Of a stretch of 39,582 bases of DNA, positions 1 to 6,963 are shown one piece after another. Numbering within the stretch: position 1 is the stretch's first letter; each line of letters begins with the position of its first letter. The notes beneath the pieces were generated by a model that was not told where the DNA came from, ran no database searches, and saw only the letters and a program-made list of their open reading frames with translations. Source of the DNA: Helicobacteraceae bacterium (lineage in GTDB: Bacteria > Campylobacterota > Campylobacteria > Campylobacterales > SZUA-545); the NCBI GenBank assembly GCA_031288475.1, contig JAITRJ010000030.1, forward strand, positions 1 to 39,582, in the 5' to 3' direction. A program made the translations under genes and the position numbers.

Positions 1-1203
1 AAGCAGGACTTTTCCAAATTGGGTGAACAAACCAGGGCGGTCCACGCCGGGGAATTTCCGGACCCCGTGACCGGCGCTTCGGCGCCGAACCTGGTCATGT
101 CCACGACCTTTGTGGTGGACGCCGGCACGACTTTCTCGGTAGAAGGTATGGGGGAGGACGATCCCTTTGTATACACCCGCTGGGGCAACCCCACCATACG
201 GCAGCTGGAGGAAAAACTTGCCGTTTTGGAAGAAGCCGAAACCGCTGTTGTTTTTGCCAGCGGCATGAGCGCCGCCACCGCCCTGCTGCTCCATACCCTC
301 AAGGCCGGGGACCGGGCGGTCATAAGCGACGTTGCCTACGCGGCGGTGGCCGAGGCAACCAATGAACTGTTCCCGGGCCTCGGCGTTGATATTGTCAAGG
401 TTGATACGTCGGATCCGGACGCGCTGGCGGCGGCGGTAACACCGGGCGTAAAACTGGTTTACATCGAAACGCCCTGCAACCCCCTGCTGCGGCTCACCGA
501 CATCGGGGCCGCCGCGAAAATCGCCCACAAGGCGGGAGCCCGCCTGGCGGTGGATTCAACTTTCGCGACCCCGGCGGCGACAAAGCCCCTGCGGCTCGGC
601 GCGGATTTCGTCATCCACTCGCTGACAAAATATATTGGCGGCCACGGCTACGCCCTGGGCGGCACTTTGCTGGGCAGGGCCGTGGACCTGGTTCCCCTGC
701 GCAAAAAAACCTCGATCCGTTTAGGCGGGACCATAAGCCCCTTCAATGCGTGGCTTATCCTGAGGGGCCTTGCGACCCTGCCGCTCCGCATGAAAGCCCA
801 TGAGGAAAACGCCCTGAAAGTCGCCCGCTATCTTGAAACAAACCCAAACGTAACGCGGGTGATCTACCCCGGTCTTCCCTCCCATCCCCAGCACGATCTC
901 GCGCGGCGTCAGATGAAAAATTTTTCCGGCATGATAAGTTTTCAAACCAAAGACGGAAAGGAAACCGCCCGCTGTCTTGCGGAAAAACTGCGGATCATCC
1001 ACTATGCCGTCTCCCTGGGGCATCATCGTTCCCTCATCTTTTACCTTCATACCGAAGAACTGCTCGCCACGTCGTTCAAACTGGTAACGCAAAAGCAGCT
1101 TGATTCCTGGAAAACCTTTGCGGGTGACGGCATATTCCGCCTCTCGGTCGGCCTTGAAGACGCGGAGGATCTCATCGCCGATTTGGAACAGGGCTTAAGG
1201 TAA
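1..1203 (+). CDS. Cys/Met-metabolism PLP enzyme (methionine gamma-lyase / cystathionine lyase or synthase type), 5' partial
   Basis: This is a PLP-dependent enzyme of the trans-sulfuration family, which lyses or forms C-S bonds in cysteine, homocysteine or methionine metabolism. The reading frame is open to the left edge. The first start-like codon is TTG at 19, but the codons before it also read as protein, so the true start probably lies outside the window. Counting from 19, the family motifs are YTRWGNPT (about 52-59), SGMSA (81-85), the PLP-contacting Asp in VDSTFATP (about 179) and the Schiff-base Lys in SLTKYIGGH (204). The roughly 394 residues seen are nearly full family length. Methionine gamma-lyase, cystathionine gamma-synthase and O-acetylhomoserine sulfhydrylase cannot be separated by eye. 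Its GGC/CTG/CCG-rich codon use differs from the rest of the window, and the gene is followed by a hairpin. It looks foreign or artefactually joined. Confidence 0.85.
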   Translation, partial: KQDFSKLGEQTRAVHAGEFPDPVTGASAPNLVMSTTFVVDAGTTFSVEGMGEDDPFVYTRWGNPTIRQLEEKLAVLEEAETAVVFASGMSAATALLLHTLKAGDRAVISDVAYAAVAEATNELFPGLGVDIVKVDTSDPDALAAAVTPGVKLVYIETPCNPLLRLTDIGAAAKIAHKAGARLAVDSTFATPAATKPLRLGADFVIHSLTKYIGGHGYALGGTLLGRAVDLVPLRKKTSIRLGGTISPFNAWLILRGLATLPLRMKAHEENALKVARYLETNPNVTRVIYPGLPSHPQHDLARRQMKNFSGMISFQTKDGKETARCLAEKLRIIHYAVSLGHHRSLIFYLHTEELLATSFKLVTQKQLDSWKTFAGDGIFRLSVGLEDAEDLIADLEQGLR

Positions 1204-1209
1204 AGGGCA

Positions 1210-1240
1210 CCTCTGAAAACCCCGGTTGAGTTTCCAGAGG
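1210..1240 (+). terminator. Terminator-like hairpin after the PLP enzyme gene
   Basis: CCTCTG at 1210-1215 pairs with CAGAGG at 1235-1240, and the arms extend inward to AAAC/GTTT with one mismatch. It begins six bases after the stop codon. There is no clear T run, so Rho-independent termination is only likely. From memory, similar CACCTCT...AGAGG hairpins are frequent between genes in termite-gut Treponema. A second small inverted repeat, GTGTC/GACAC, follows at about 1247-1266. Confidence 0.5.
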
Positions 1241-1289
1241 CAACGGGTGTCTCTCCGTATTGGACACATGAAGTGCTATTCTGTCATGG

Positions 1290-1527
1290 TTTGCATAGCG
1301 GACTCGCTTACTATAATTTATGCGACTATAGCAGGGCGATCGCCGATTTCACACAAGCAATCAAGATCGATCCGAACTATGGAATGGCTTATAATAATCG
1401 CGGACTTGCTTACCTGGACGCGGATGACCGCGAAAACGCCGCGAAAGACGCCCGCAAAGCGTGCGAACTGGGAGATTGCAATTTGCTGCAAAGTATGGAT
1501 GAAAGCAACAAGACCTTTTGCCGCTAA
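1290..1527 (+). pseudogene. C-terminal remnant of a TPR protein
   Basis: In the frame of a GTG at 1273 the translation becomes clearly TPR-like from about 1297 (GLAYYNLCDYSRAIADF, then AIKIDPNYGMAYNNRGLAY) and ends with DARKACELGDCNLLQ before the stop at 1525-1527. The last part matches the end of the intact TPR gene at 9626-10120 (DARAACHFGDCDVLEQ), so the two are related. The residues before about 1290 do not look like TPR. No signal peptide or full repeat set precedes them, and no ribosome-binding site is obvious. I read it as the 3' end of a broken gene, its front replaced by the sequence carrying the PLP enzyme. It converges with modC. Confidence 0.6.
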
Positions 1528-1610
1528 CCGTTTTGCCACCAGCTCCCTGCGTTTCCACCGAAGCTTTTCTTATCAAGCGAAAGTGAGACTTGCAGGAATT
1601 TCAGTTTGGA

Positions 1611-2483
1611 TTAGTCTATCTTTATGATAATCGGGTTGAAGGCTTTGGAAGCGATCAGGGCGCGATCTCCGATTCTGATATTTTCGATCTCTGTTTGCGC
1701 CGCCGCAACTTTCACAATATCGCCGCCGACGAGAACGCTTAAAATATAAACCACGCCAGACTCTTCAATCGACAAGATGTCCCCTATCACACGAAACTTA
1801 TTGCTGACGCTGCTCATTGAAAACACCTTTGATGGCGCGCCGCTTTTGACGATCCGCCCGCCTTCGATCACGAAGGTTTTGCTTGATAATCTGAATACCT
1901 CGCTTAGATCATGACTGACCAGCAGCGTAGCGGGGCAAAGCGTTTTTTGCAGCGCCAGCAACTCATTTTGCAACTCGTGGCGCATTACGTTATCCAGCGC
2001 GCTCAGCGGTTCGTCCAGCAACAAAACTTTGGGGTGCGGCGCCAATGCGCGGGCAAAGGCTACACGCTGTTTCTGCCCGCCGCTCAACTGCGCGGGTTTT
2101 TGATCTTGAAGGTTGTTTAGTCCACACAGATCAAGCAGACGATCAGCGTTTTGGCGTTCGTTTTTTGCTAGCGCAAACTCAATATTTTTCCTCACGCTCA
2201 TATTTGGGAAAAGCGCGTAATCCTGAAACACGAAGCCAACGCGCCTTTTCTGCGGCTTGAGGTTGATCTTGCGCGCTCCGTTGAACCAGACCTCGCCATT
2301 GACAACTATTGAGCCGCTATCTGGCGCGGTAAGCCCCGCGATCATCCTAAGAAGCGTCGTTTTACCAGCCCCGCTCGCGCCGAAAATCGTAACGAATTCG
2401 CCCTCGCCAATCGTACCTTTGAAGGCGAACTCTATATCGCCGTTTGCGGATTTAAGCCGTTTTCTAACGTCGATCTCGATCAT
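1611..2483 (-). CDS. modC: Molybdate ABC transporter ATP-binding protein ModC
   Basis: This is the cytoplasmic ATPase that powers molybdate import through ModB. The 290-residue protein has Walker A GASGAGKT at 35-42, the Q-loop in FVFQDYALFP (about 84-93), the ABC signature LSGGQKQR (133-140), Walker B LLLDEP (154-159) and the switch His in LLVSHDLSEV. The C-terminal 70 or so residues form a TOBE-like anion-binding region, as in ModC. The start at 2483 is chosen because ATG there overlaps the modB stop as ATGA. A longer frame to 2528 exists but would run inside modB. It is the last gene of the mod operon. Confidence 0.93.
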   Translation of the reverse strand: MIEIDVRKRLKSANGDIEFAFKGTIGEGEFVTIFGASGAGKTTLLRMIAGLTAPDSGSIVVNGEVWFNGARKINLKPQKRRVGFVFQDYALFPNMSVRKNIEFALAKNERQNADRLLDLCGLNNLQDQKPAQLSGGQKQRVAFARALAPHPKVLLLDEPLSALDNVMRHELQNELLALQKTLCPATLLVSHDLSEVFRLSSKTFVIEGGRIVKSGAPSKVFSMSSVSNKFRVIGDILSIEESGVVYILSVLVGGDIVKVAAAQTEIENIRIGDRALIASKAFNPIIIKID

Positions 2484-3292
2484 AAAACGCCAGCGCGCGC
2501 GAACCGGCGGTTTAAAATATAGACGCAAAGCAGCAACGCGAAAGTGATCGCAAAAAGTGTGAAAGCGTATTTATGCGCCAGCGCATAGTTCAGCCCCTCA
2601 ACCTCCTCGTAAATCGCTATGCTTGCCACTTTGGTAACGCCCGGCCTGCTACCGCCAATCATAATCACGACGCCGAATTCGCCCACCGTATGCGCGAAGC
2701 TAAGCACGATTCCCGTCAGCATTGAGCTTTTCATATTTGGAAGCAGAACGAAAAAAAGCGTTTTAAGCCTATCTGCGCCAAGCGTAGCAGCGGCTTCGCG
2801 TAAAGAGACGTTAAGCGATGAGAAACCGCTTTGAATCGGCTGAACCATAAATGGCAGACTGAATATCACGCTTCCCAAAACCAAGCCTTCAAAACTGAAA
2901 ACCAATTGAAAGTCGTAATTTTTGTCCAGATACCTGCCGATTGCGCTGTTTTTCTTGCTGAAAGCCATCAGCAGATAGAAGCCAAGCACGCTGGGCGGCA
3001 GCACGAGCGGCATACTGACGATCGTTTCGATCACGACGCGGACGCGGCTTTTTGTGTGAGCCAGCCAATATGCCAATGGTACGCCTATTATCAACAAGAC
3101 TATAGTCGTGCAGAAGGCAAGTTTGAAGGTTACGACCATCGTCGATACGAATCCGATCGAATCCTTGCTCAACTCGAATCCGGCGCTTTGGAGCAGATCG
3201 ACGATTCTATCGCTCAGTCTGAAGGAGGAGAACGCTTCGGCGATTTTGCTTCCTGTAAAGGAGGGACTGGCAGTTTCAAGCGTATCACTCAT
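2480..3292 (-). CDS. modB: Molybdate ABC transporter permease ModB
   Basis: This is the inner-membrane permease that forms the molybdate channel with ModC. The 270-residue protein has several hydrophobic helices (for example VVTFKLAFCTTIVLLIIGVP near 50-70 and an ending helix TLFAITFALLLCVYIL). It carries the cytoplasmic coupling (EAA) loop around LREAAATLGADRLKTLFFVL, which docks on the ATPase. Length fits the family, though the N-terminus (about 30 residues before the first helix) is longer than in enteric ModB. Its ATG overlaps the end of the upstream TOBE gene by 8 bases, and its TGA overlaps the modC ATG. Confidence 0.93.
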   Translation of the reverse strand: MSDTLETASPSFTGSKIAEAFSSFRLSDRIVDLLQSAGFELSKDSIGFVSTMVVTFKLAFCTTIVLLIIGVPLAYWLAHTKSRVRVVIETIVSMPLVLPPSVLGFYLLMAFSKKNSAIGRYLDKNYDFQLVFSFEGLVLGSVIFSLPFMVQPIQSGFSSLNVSLREAAATLGADRLKTLFFVLLPNMKSSMLTGIVLSFAHTVGEFGVVIMIGGSRPGVTKVASIAIYEEVEGLNYALAHKYAFTLFAITFALLLCVYILNRRFARAGVL

Positions 3293-3692
3293 TGGGCGCT
3301 CTTATGGATATTTCGTTGGCTTTGACCAGCCACTCGACCTCGTCGCCAGCCGTGAGATTAAGCCGTTCGGCAGATTGCGCCGTAATAATGGACTTTACTT
3401 CGCGCGCGTCGCTTCGCAGCGATATTTCGCATAAGATACCGCCGTAACGCAAGCTATTAATTGTTGCGCTATGGCGGTTTCTCAAGCTTATTCCTCCGCT
3501 TAGGTTTTTGGCGATCACTACTTCCGTCTCCTTGAACAGCGCTTCAACCTCGCGCCCGATCATCAGATAATCGCAGCTTTCCGGCGTTTCAACAAGCAAC
3601 GTCGTAAACGACAAACCGCCGGAGGCGATCTCGACGATCGAGATCGCGCCGCCAGTTTCAATCCCCGTAATACAGCCGGAGAGAACATTCAT
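3285..3692 (-). CDS. TOBE-domain (Mop-like) molybdate-binding protein
   Basis: This 135-residue protein sits between modA and modB, where Campylobacter species carry a similar small gene. It reads as two tandem TOBE/Mop-like units. The first is around MNVLSGCITGIETGGAISIV. The second is around NRHSATINSLRYGGILCEIS with the typical ending GDEVEWLVKANEISI. Such proteins bind molybdate or tungstate and may store it or help regulation; the precise role here is inferred. The start ATG at 3692 shares one base with the modA stop (TAATG), and the 3' end overlaps modB by 8 bases, so translation is probably coupled. It has no DNA-binding domain, unlike modE upstream. Confidence 0.75.
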   Translation of the reverse strand: MNVLSGCITGIETGGAISIVEIASGGLSFTTLLVETPESCDYLMIGREVEALFKETEVVIAKNLSGGISLRNRHSATINSLRYGGILCEISLRSDAREVKSIITAQSAERLNLTAGDEVEWLVKANEISIRAPNE

Positions 3693-4414
3693 TACTTGAT
3701 GACGCTTAAACCGTGTTTAGCGAAGATTTTGACCGCTTCGTCGGACTTCAAAAACGCGACAAACTTCTTGGCTTCATCTGGTTTCTTGCTATTTTTGAGA
3801 ATTACTGTGCCGTATAGAAGCGGATCGTAGAGCTTGGAATCGATGTACTCATATTTACCTTCGCCCTTGGCGATTATATCCGCCACTACCGAATAGCCGG
3901 TAATGCCTATTTCAGCCGCACCGCTTTCCACAAAGGTGGTTGCCTGAGAGATATTATCGCCCTGAACCAGCTTGGATTCGATCTTTTTGTACAAACCCGC
4001 CTTTTCCAGCGCTTGCACGGCCGCCGCGCCCAGAGGAGCGGTTTTGGGGTTTGCGATTGCGATTTGCTTTATGCTTTTATCGGTTAAAACGCTTAGCCCC
4101 TTTTTAAGATCGATCGAACGGCTCCATAGTATCAGCTTATTCTCTACCGTCGAAATCACCTCGCCATCGGCCCAGCCGTTTTTTACGACCTCCTGCGGAA
4201 ACTTCAAATCGGCGCTCATAAACACGTCGAAGTCTGCGCCCTCTCCGATCTGCTGTGTCAGTTTGCCGCTTGCAGCGAAAACCGTCTCCACCTTGCCGCC
4301 TTTATAAGCTTCGACTACTTCCGTCAAAGCGTTTTTGTAGCTTGCCGCTGCCGCTACCGTTATATCAGCAAACAATAACGCTGCCGCTACACACAAAAAC
4401 AATAACGCCCTCAT
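3692..4414 (-). CDS. modA: Molybdate ABC transporter periplasmic binding protein ModA
   Basis: This periplasmic protein captures molybdate (or tungstate) and delivers it to ModBC. The start at 4414 gives a clean Sec signal peptide (MRALLFLCVAAALLFADITVAAAA) and a Shine-Dalgarno AGGA just upstream. The longer frame to 4459 would place 15 charged residues before the signal and is rejected. The mature part shows the family pattern: AASGKLTQQIGEGADFDVFMSAD near the N-terminus, IAIANPKTAPLGAAAVQALE in the middle, and VESGAAEIGITGYSV before the end. It is 240 residues long, near the usual size. It follows modE by 34 bases and shares one base with the TOBE gene. Confidence 0.93.
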   Translation of the reverse strand: MRALLFLCVAAALLFADITVAAAASYKNALTEVVEAYKGGKVETVFAASGKLTQQIGEGADFDVFMSADLKFPQEVVKNGWADGEVISTVENKLILWSRSIDLKKGLSVLTDKSIKQIAIANPKTAPLGAAAVQALEKAGLYKKIESKLVQGDNISQATTFVESGAAEIGITGYSVVADIIAKGEGKYEYIDSKLYDPLLYGTVILKNSKKPDEAKKFVAFLKSDEAVKIFAKHGLSVIK

Positions 4415-4448
4415 TTTTTTCCTTTTAGTGGGGTTTATATTGCGGCTT

Positions 4449-5228
4449 TTACGCCGCAATGATTACGTTGGATGCGTTAAAAAGCGCCCAAGACTTATCT
4501 CCAACCTTTATGTCCAGCTCTTTCCGAGCATCGGTTGTAACGATTGCCGTGATAACGTTGCCGCCAGCTATTGAGAGCTTGACTTCAGCGTTTACCATAC
4601 CGTTGATCACTTCGATCACGTTCCCTTCAAGTGCGTTTCCAGCGCTGATCTTACCAGGCTTTTCGCGCGAAAGGATGATCCAGCTTGCCTTAATCAAGGC
4701 ATACGCGTCGTCACCTACCTTCAGTTTCATCTCCTCTACGCTGTCATTTGTAATGATCGCTGCGATCCGCGCCGAATTCCTGAGAGTTAAAACAACTCTG
4801 GAGTTGACGGCGCCGCTTTTGATCTCCGAAATGGTGCCATAGAGTTGATTGCGTGCGCTTGTATTCATCGTGATCCTTTGTGCGGCGCTTAGCGCCGAAA
4901 ATAGGTCGTCTCCTATCGAGAGCAACAAAAGAAGGCGATCGAACTGTTTCCTGTACGCGTCAAACGCTTTGATTACCCTAAGCGCTTCCTCCGTCAGCAG
5001 TGTGCCGCCGCCGCCCTTTCCACCAACGGTGCGCAGTACCAGCGGTTTAGGCGAGAGATTGTTCATAGCGTCGATCGACTCCCACGCCGACTTATAGCTT
5101 AAATTAACCGCTCTTGCCGCCGCGTTGATCGATCCGTGCCTTTCAATTGCTTTAAGCAATTCTATGCGTCTCTCGCCAAGATAGGGTTTGTTGTCCACAT
5201 CAACCCAAACTTTACACCCAAGCATCAT
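4449..5228 (-). CDS. modE: Molybdate-responsive transcriptional regulator ModE
   Basis: ModE senses molybdate and controls molybdate uptake genes. The 259-residue protein has an N-terminal winged helix of the ModE/LysR type (IELLKAIERHGSINAAARAV, then LSYKSAWESIDAMN, then the GGKGGGGTLLT wing near 70-80). Two C-terminal TOBE domains follow (about 125-190 and 195-259; SARNQLYGTISEIKSGAVNS and AGNALEGNVIEVINGMVNAE), giving the full-length architecture. An in-frame stop lies two codons before the ATG, so the start is 5228 or the next ATG at 5225; AAGG precedes it. Here it is the first gene of the mod operon, which suggests autoregulation. Confidence 0.92.
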   Translation of the reverse strand: MMLGCKVWVDVDNKPYLGERRIELLKAIERHGSINAAARAVNLSYKSAWESIDAMNNLSPKPLVLRTVGGKGGGGTLLTEEALRVIKAFDAYRKQFDRLLLLLSIGDDLFSALSAAQRITMNTSARNQLYGTISEIKSGAVNSRVVLTLRNSARIAAIITNDSVEEMKLKVGDDAYALIKASWIILSREKPGKISAGNALEGNVIEVINGMVNAEVKLSIAGGNVITAIVTTDARKELDIKVGDKSWALFNASNVIIAA

Positions 5229-5255
5229 AGCTTACCCTTAATACGACACACACAA

Positions 5256-5277
5256 GTATATAACCAAACATTAATAC
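5256..5277 (-). promoter_or_regulatory. Candidate ModE operator overlapping the mod operon -10
   Basis: On the minus strand the sequence runs GTATTAAT - 6 bases - TTATATAC, an imperfect inverted repeat of AT-rich half-sites like the TATATA-type boxes of known ModE sites. A possible -10, TATACT (5255-5260), lies within it. It ends 28 bases before modE. The position would let ModE repress its own operon when molybdate is plentiful. The symmetry is imperfect, so this is tentative. Confidence 0.3.
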
Positions 5278-5290
5278 CGTGTCCTCCTTA

Positions 5291-5309
5291 CTGGTTGAAA
5301 AATAACCAG
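5291..5309 (-). terminator. Hairpin downstream of htrA
   Basis: CTGGTT at 5291-5296 and AACCAG at 5304-5309 form a perfect 6-bp stem with a 7-base loop. It lies about 40 bases after the htrA stop and before modE, so it could end the htrA transcript. There is no T run after it, so it could instead be a regulatory site of the mod operon. Confidence 0.35.
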
Positions 5310-5346
5310 ATACCGCCTTCCAACCGATTGCGACAATCCATATCGC

Positions 5347-6717
5347 TCAAAGCGCGGTTATAAATATCGCGCCTCTGCGGTATAAATATATCCGCTTTTT
5401 ATTACCGCCTGCCGTTGCTTTCTTGAAGGCTTCCACGCCGTTTATTTCAATAGATTCCACCTGCACGATCACATCGCCGGCGCTTATTCCCAGCTTTTCC
5501 GCTTGAGAGTCGCTTGAAACTTTCTCCACCAGAACGCCTTTGAAATCTCGTTGCAAACCAAGTCTAGATCGATGCTCATCCGTCAATGGAATGACGTTTA
5601 AACCCTTATATTCGACGGAATTCTCCGAAAGCGATTTGCCATCACTCTTTGCCAAAACAACGTTTAACGTAATAGTCTTTTTGTCGCGTATGATTTCCAG
5701 CTTTACCGTCTTCTGCGGCGAGAGCGAACCGATTGTGTTTTTCAAATCGGACGCGTTTGCGATTGTCTTTGCGTCTACCTTGATAATCAAGTCGCCTCGT
5801 TTTACCCCGGCTTTTTCGGCGGGCGAATTTGGCTCAACGCCGTTAACCAGCGCGCCGTCCTTGCGTCCATAGAACTCTTGTAGATTCTCATCCAGATTTC
5901 CTATGCTTACGCCCAACCATGCCCGTACCACTTCGCCGTTTTCAATAAGCTGTGAGGCAACCTGCTTAACCATATTCGCTGGTATTGAGAAACCCACGCC
6001 GTGACTCGCGCCGCTTCGCGTCAGAATTGCGCTGTTTATACCTATAAGCGCTCCTGTTGAATTTACCAGCGCGCCGCCGGAATTACCCGGATTGATTGCC
6101 GCGTCGGTTTGTATGAAGTTCTCATATTCGACGATCCCGACAGCGGATCGGTTTGTAGCGGAAACAATACCGCCTGTGATCGTCTCGCCGACACCGAACG
6201 GATTGCCTATTGCAAAGACCATATCGCCCACCTCTACCTTGTCCGAATCGTAAAAGATCGCCGGCGTAAGATTATTTGCCTCAATCTTAATCACTGCCAG
6301 ATCGCTTCGCGGATCGCTGCCGATAATTTTGGCGGTAAATTCATCCTTGCCGATCGTCACAATCACCTTGTCCGCGCCTTCGACCACGTGGTTATTAGTG
6401 ACAACATAGCCGTTCCTGCTTATGATCACACCGCTGCCAAGCGATCTTTCTATGCGATCCTTTGGAATGGTTAAACCGTAATTGTCAAAAAACTGACGAA
6501 AAAAAGGGTCGTTCAAGAACGGCGAAAAACTACGCTGATCCACCTTGACATTCTTTTGCGTCGAGATATTCACAACACTTTTACGCGCGTCTTTCAGCAC
6601 GGAGGCGTAGCTGACAACCGACGGCGAGTCGGCGGAAGGCTCGTGGTCTTGAAAGACAATTTTCGGCGCAGCCAGCGCCAAACAGACCGATACGGCCAAC
6701 ATTAAAGCTTTTTTCAT
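5347..6717 (-). CDS. htrA: Periplasmic serine protease HtrA/DegQ type
   Basis: This is a periplasmic protease and chaperone that handles misfolded envelope proteins. The start at 6717 gives a signal peptide (MKKALMLAVSVCLALAAPKI) with AGGAG upstream; the longer frame to 6792 is rejected. The trypsin-like domain shows the full catalytic triad: His110 in TNNHVVEGA, Asp139 in DPRSDLAVIKI and Ser213 in NPGNSGGALVN. Two PDZ domains follow (about 270-365 around GVEPNSPAEKAGVKRGDLII, and 375-456 around EKLGISAGDVIVQVES). The 456 residues fit DegP/DegQ. It is a single gene; a TGCTACAAT promoter element lies 31-39 bases before the start. Confidence 0.95.
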   Translation of the reverse strand: MKKALMLAVSVCLALAAPKIVFQDHEPSADSPSVVSYASVLKDARKSVVNISTQKNVKVDQRSFSPFLNDPFFRQFFDNYGLTIPKDRIERSLGSGVIISRNGYVVTNNHVVEGADKVIVTIGKDEFTAKIIGSDPRSDLAVIKIEANNLTPAIFYDSDKVEVGDMVFAIGNPFGVGETITGGIVSATNRSAVGIVEYENFIQTDAAINPGNSGGALVNSTGALIGINSAILTRSGASHGVGFSIPANMVKQVASQLIENGEVVRAWLGVSIGNLDENLQEFYGRKDGALVNGVEPNSPAEKAGVKRGDLIIKVDAKTIANASDLKNTIGSLSPQKTVKLEIIRDKKTITLNVVLAKSDGKSLSENSVEYKGLNVIPLTDEHRSRLGLQRDFKGVLVEKVSSDSQAEKLGISAGDVIVQVESIEINGVEAFKKATAGGNKKRIYLYRRGAIFITAL

Positions 6718-6747
6718 ATGGTATGCTCCTGAAAGAGATGAAGGGAT

Positions 6748-6756
6748 ATTGTAGCA
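6748..6756 (-). promoter_or_regulatory. Extended -10 promoter of htrA
   Basis: The minus strand reads TGCTACAAT, an extended -10 (TG, one base, TACAAT). The start would be near 6741, leaving a leader of about 25 bases with AGGAG before the htrA ATG. The same nonamer precedes the tetR gene and the tRNA in this window. No clear -35 is seen. Confidence 0.55.
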
Positions 6757-6774
6757 ATCGAATGTGTAGAAACT

Positions 6775-6963
6775 ATGAAGCCGGATGAACAAGAGATCGA
6801 ATGCAAGGCGCTCGCGATTACGATAAAAGACGTAAAACCAGCGAACGCGGTCGTGGGGCGCAAGGGGAGGGTGGCTCTGCGATTTGCGCTCTCCTATTGT
6901 GTCTGCCGCCTTACGCTATTGCAAAACGAACGCTCTAAGATTGCAGATACACAGGGGAGATAA
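6775..6963 (+). other. Short open frame at the edge of the decayed region, doubtful
   Basis: An ATG at 6775 opens a 62-codon frame (start MKPDEQEIECKALAITIKDV) that is divergent from htrA. I see no family, no good ribosome-binding site and no promoter that avoids the htrA start region. The composition is richer in charged residues in its first third than in the rest. It may be the beginning of a broken gene, since the next sequence decodes in another frame as part of the phage-like remnant. Confidence 0.2.

Noticed and set aside
721-1092. A 123-codon minus-strand frame inside the PLP enzyme gene
   Set aside because: It lies wholly opposite a gene with clear family motifs and has no start signal or recognisable sequence; it is a shadow of G+C-rich codons.
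1226-1627. A 133-codon plus-strand frame across the TPR remnant
   Set aside because: Another frame of the same DNA carries the TPR pattern, while this one has no family and runs into modC.
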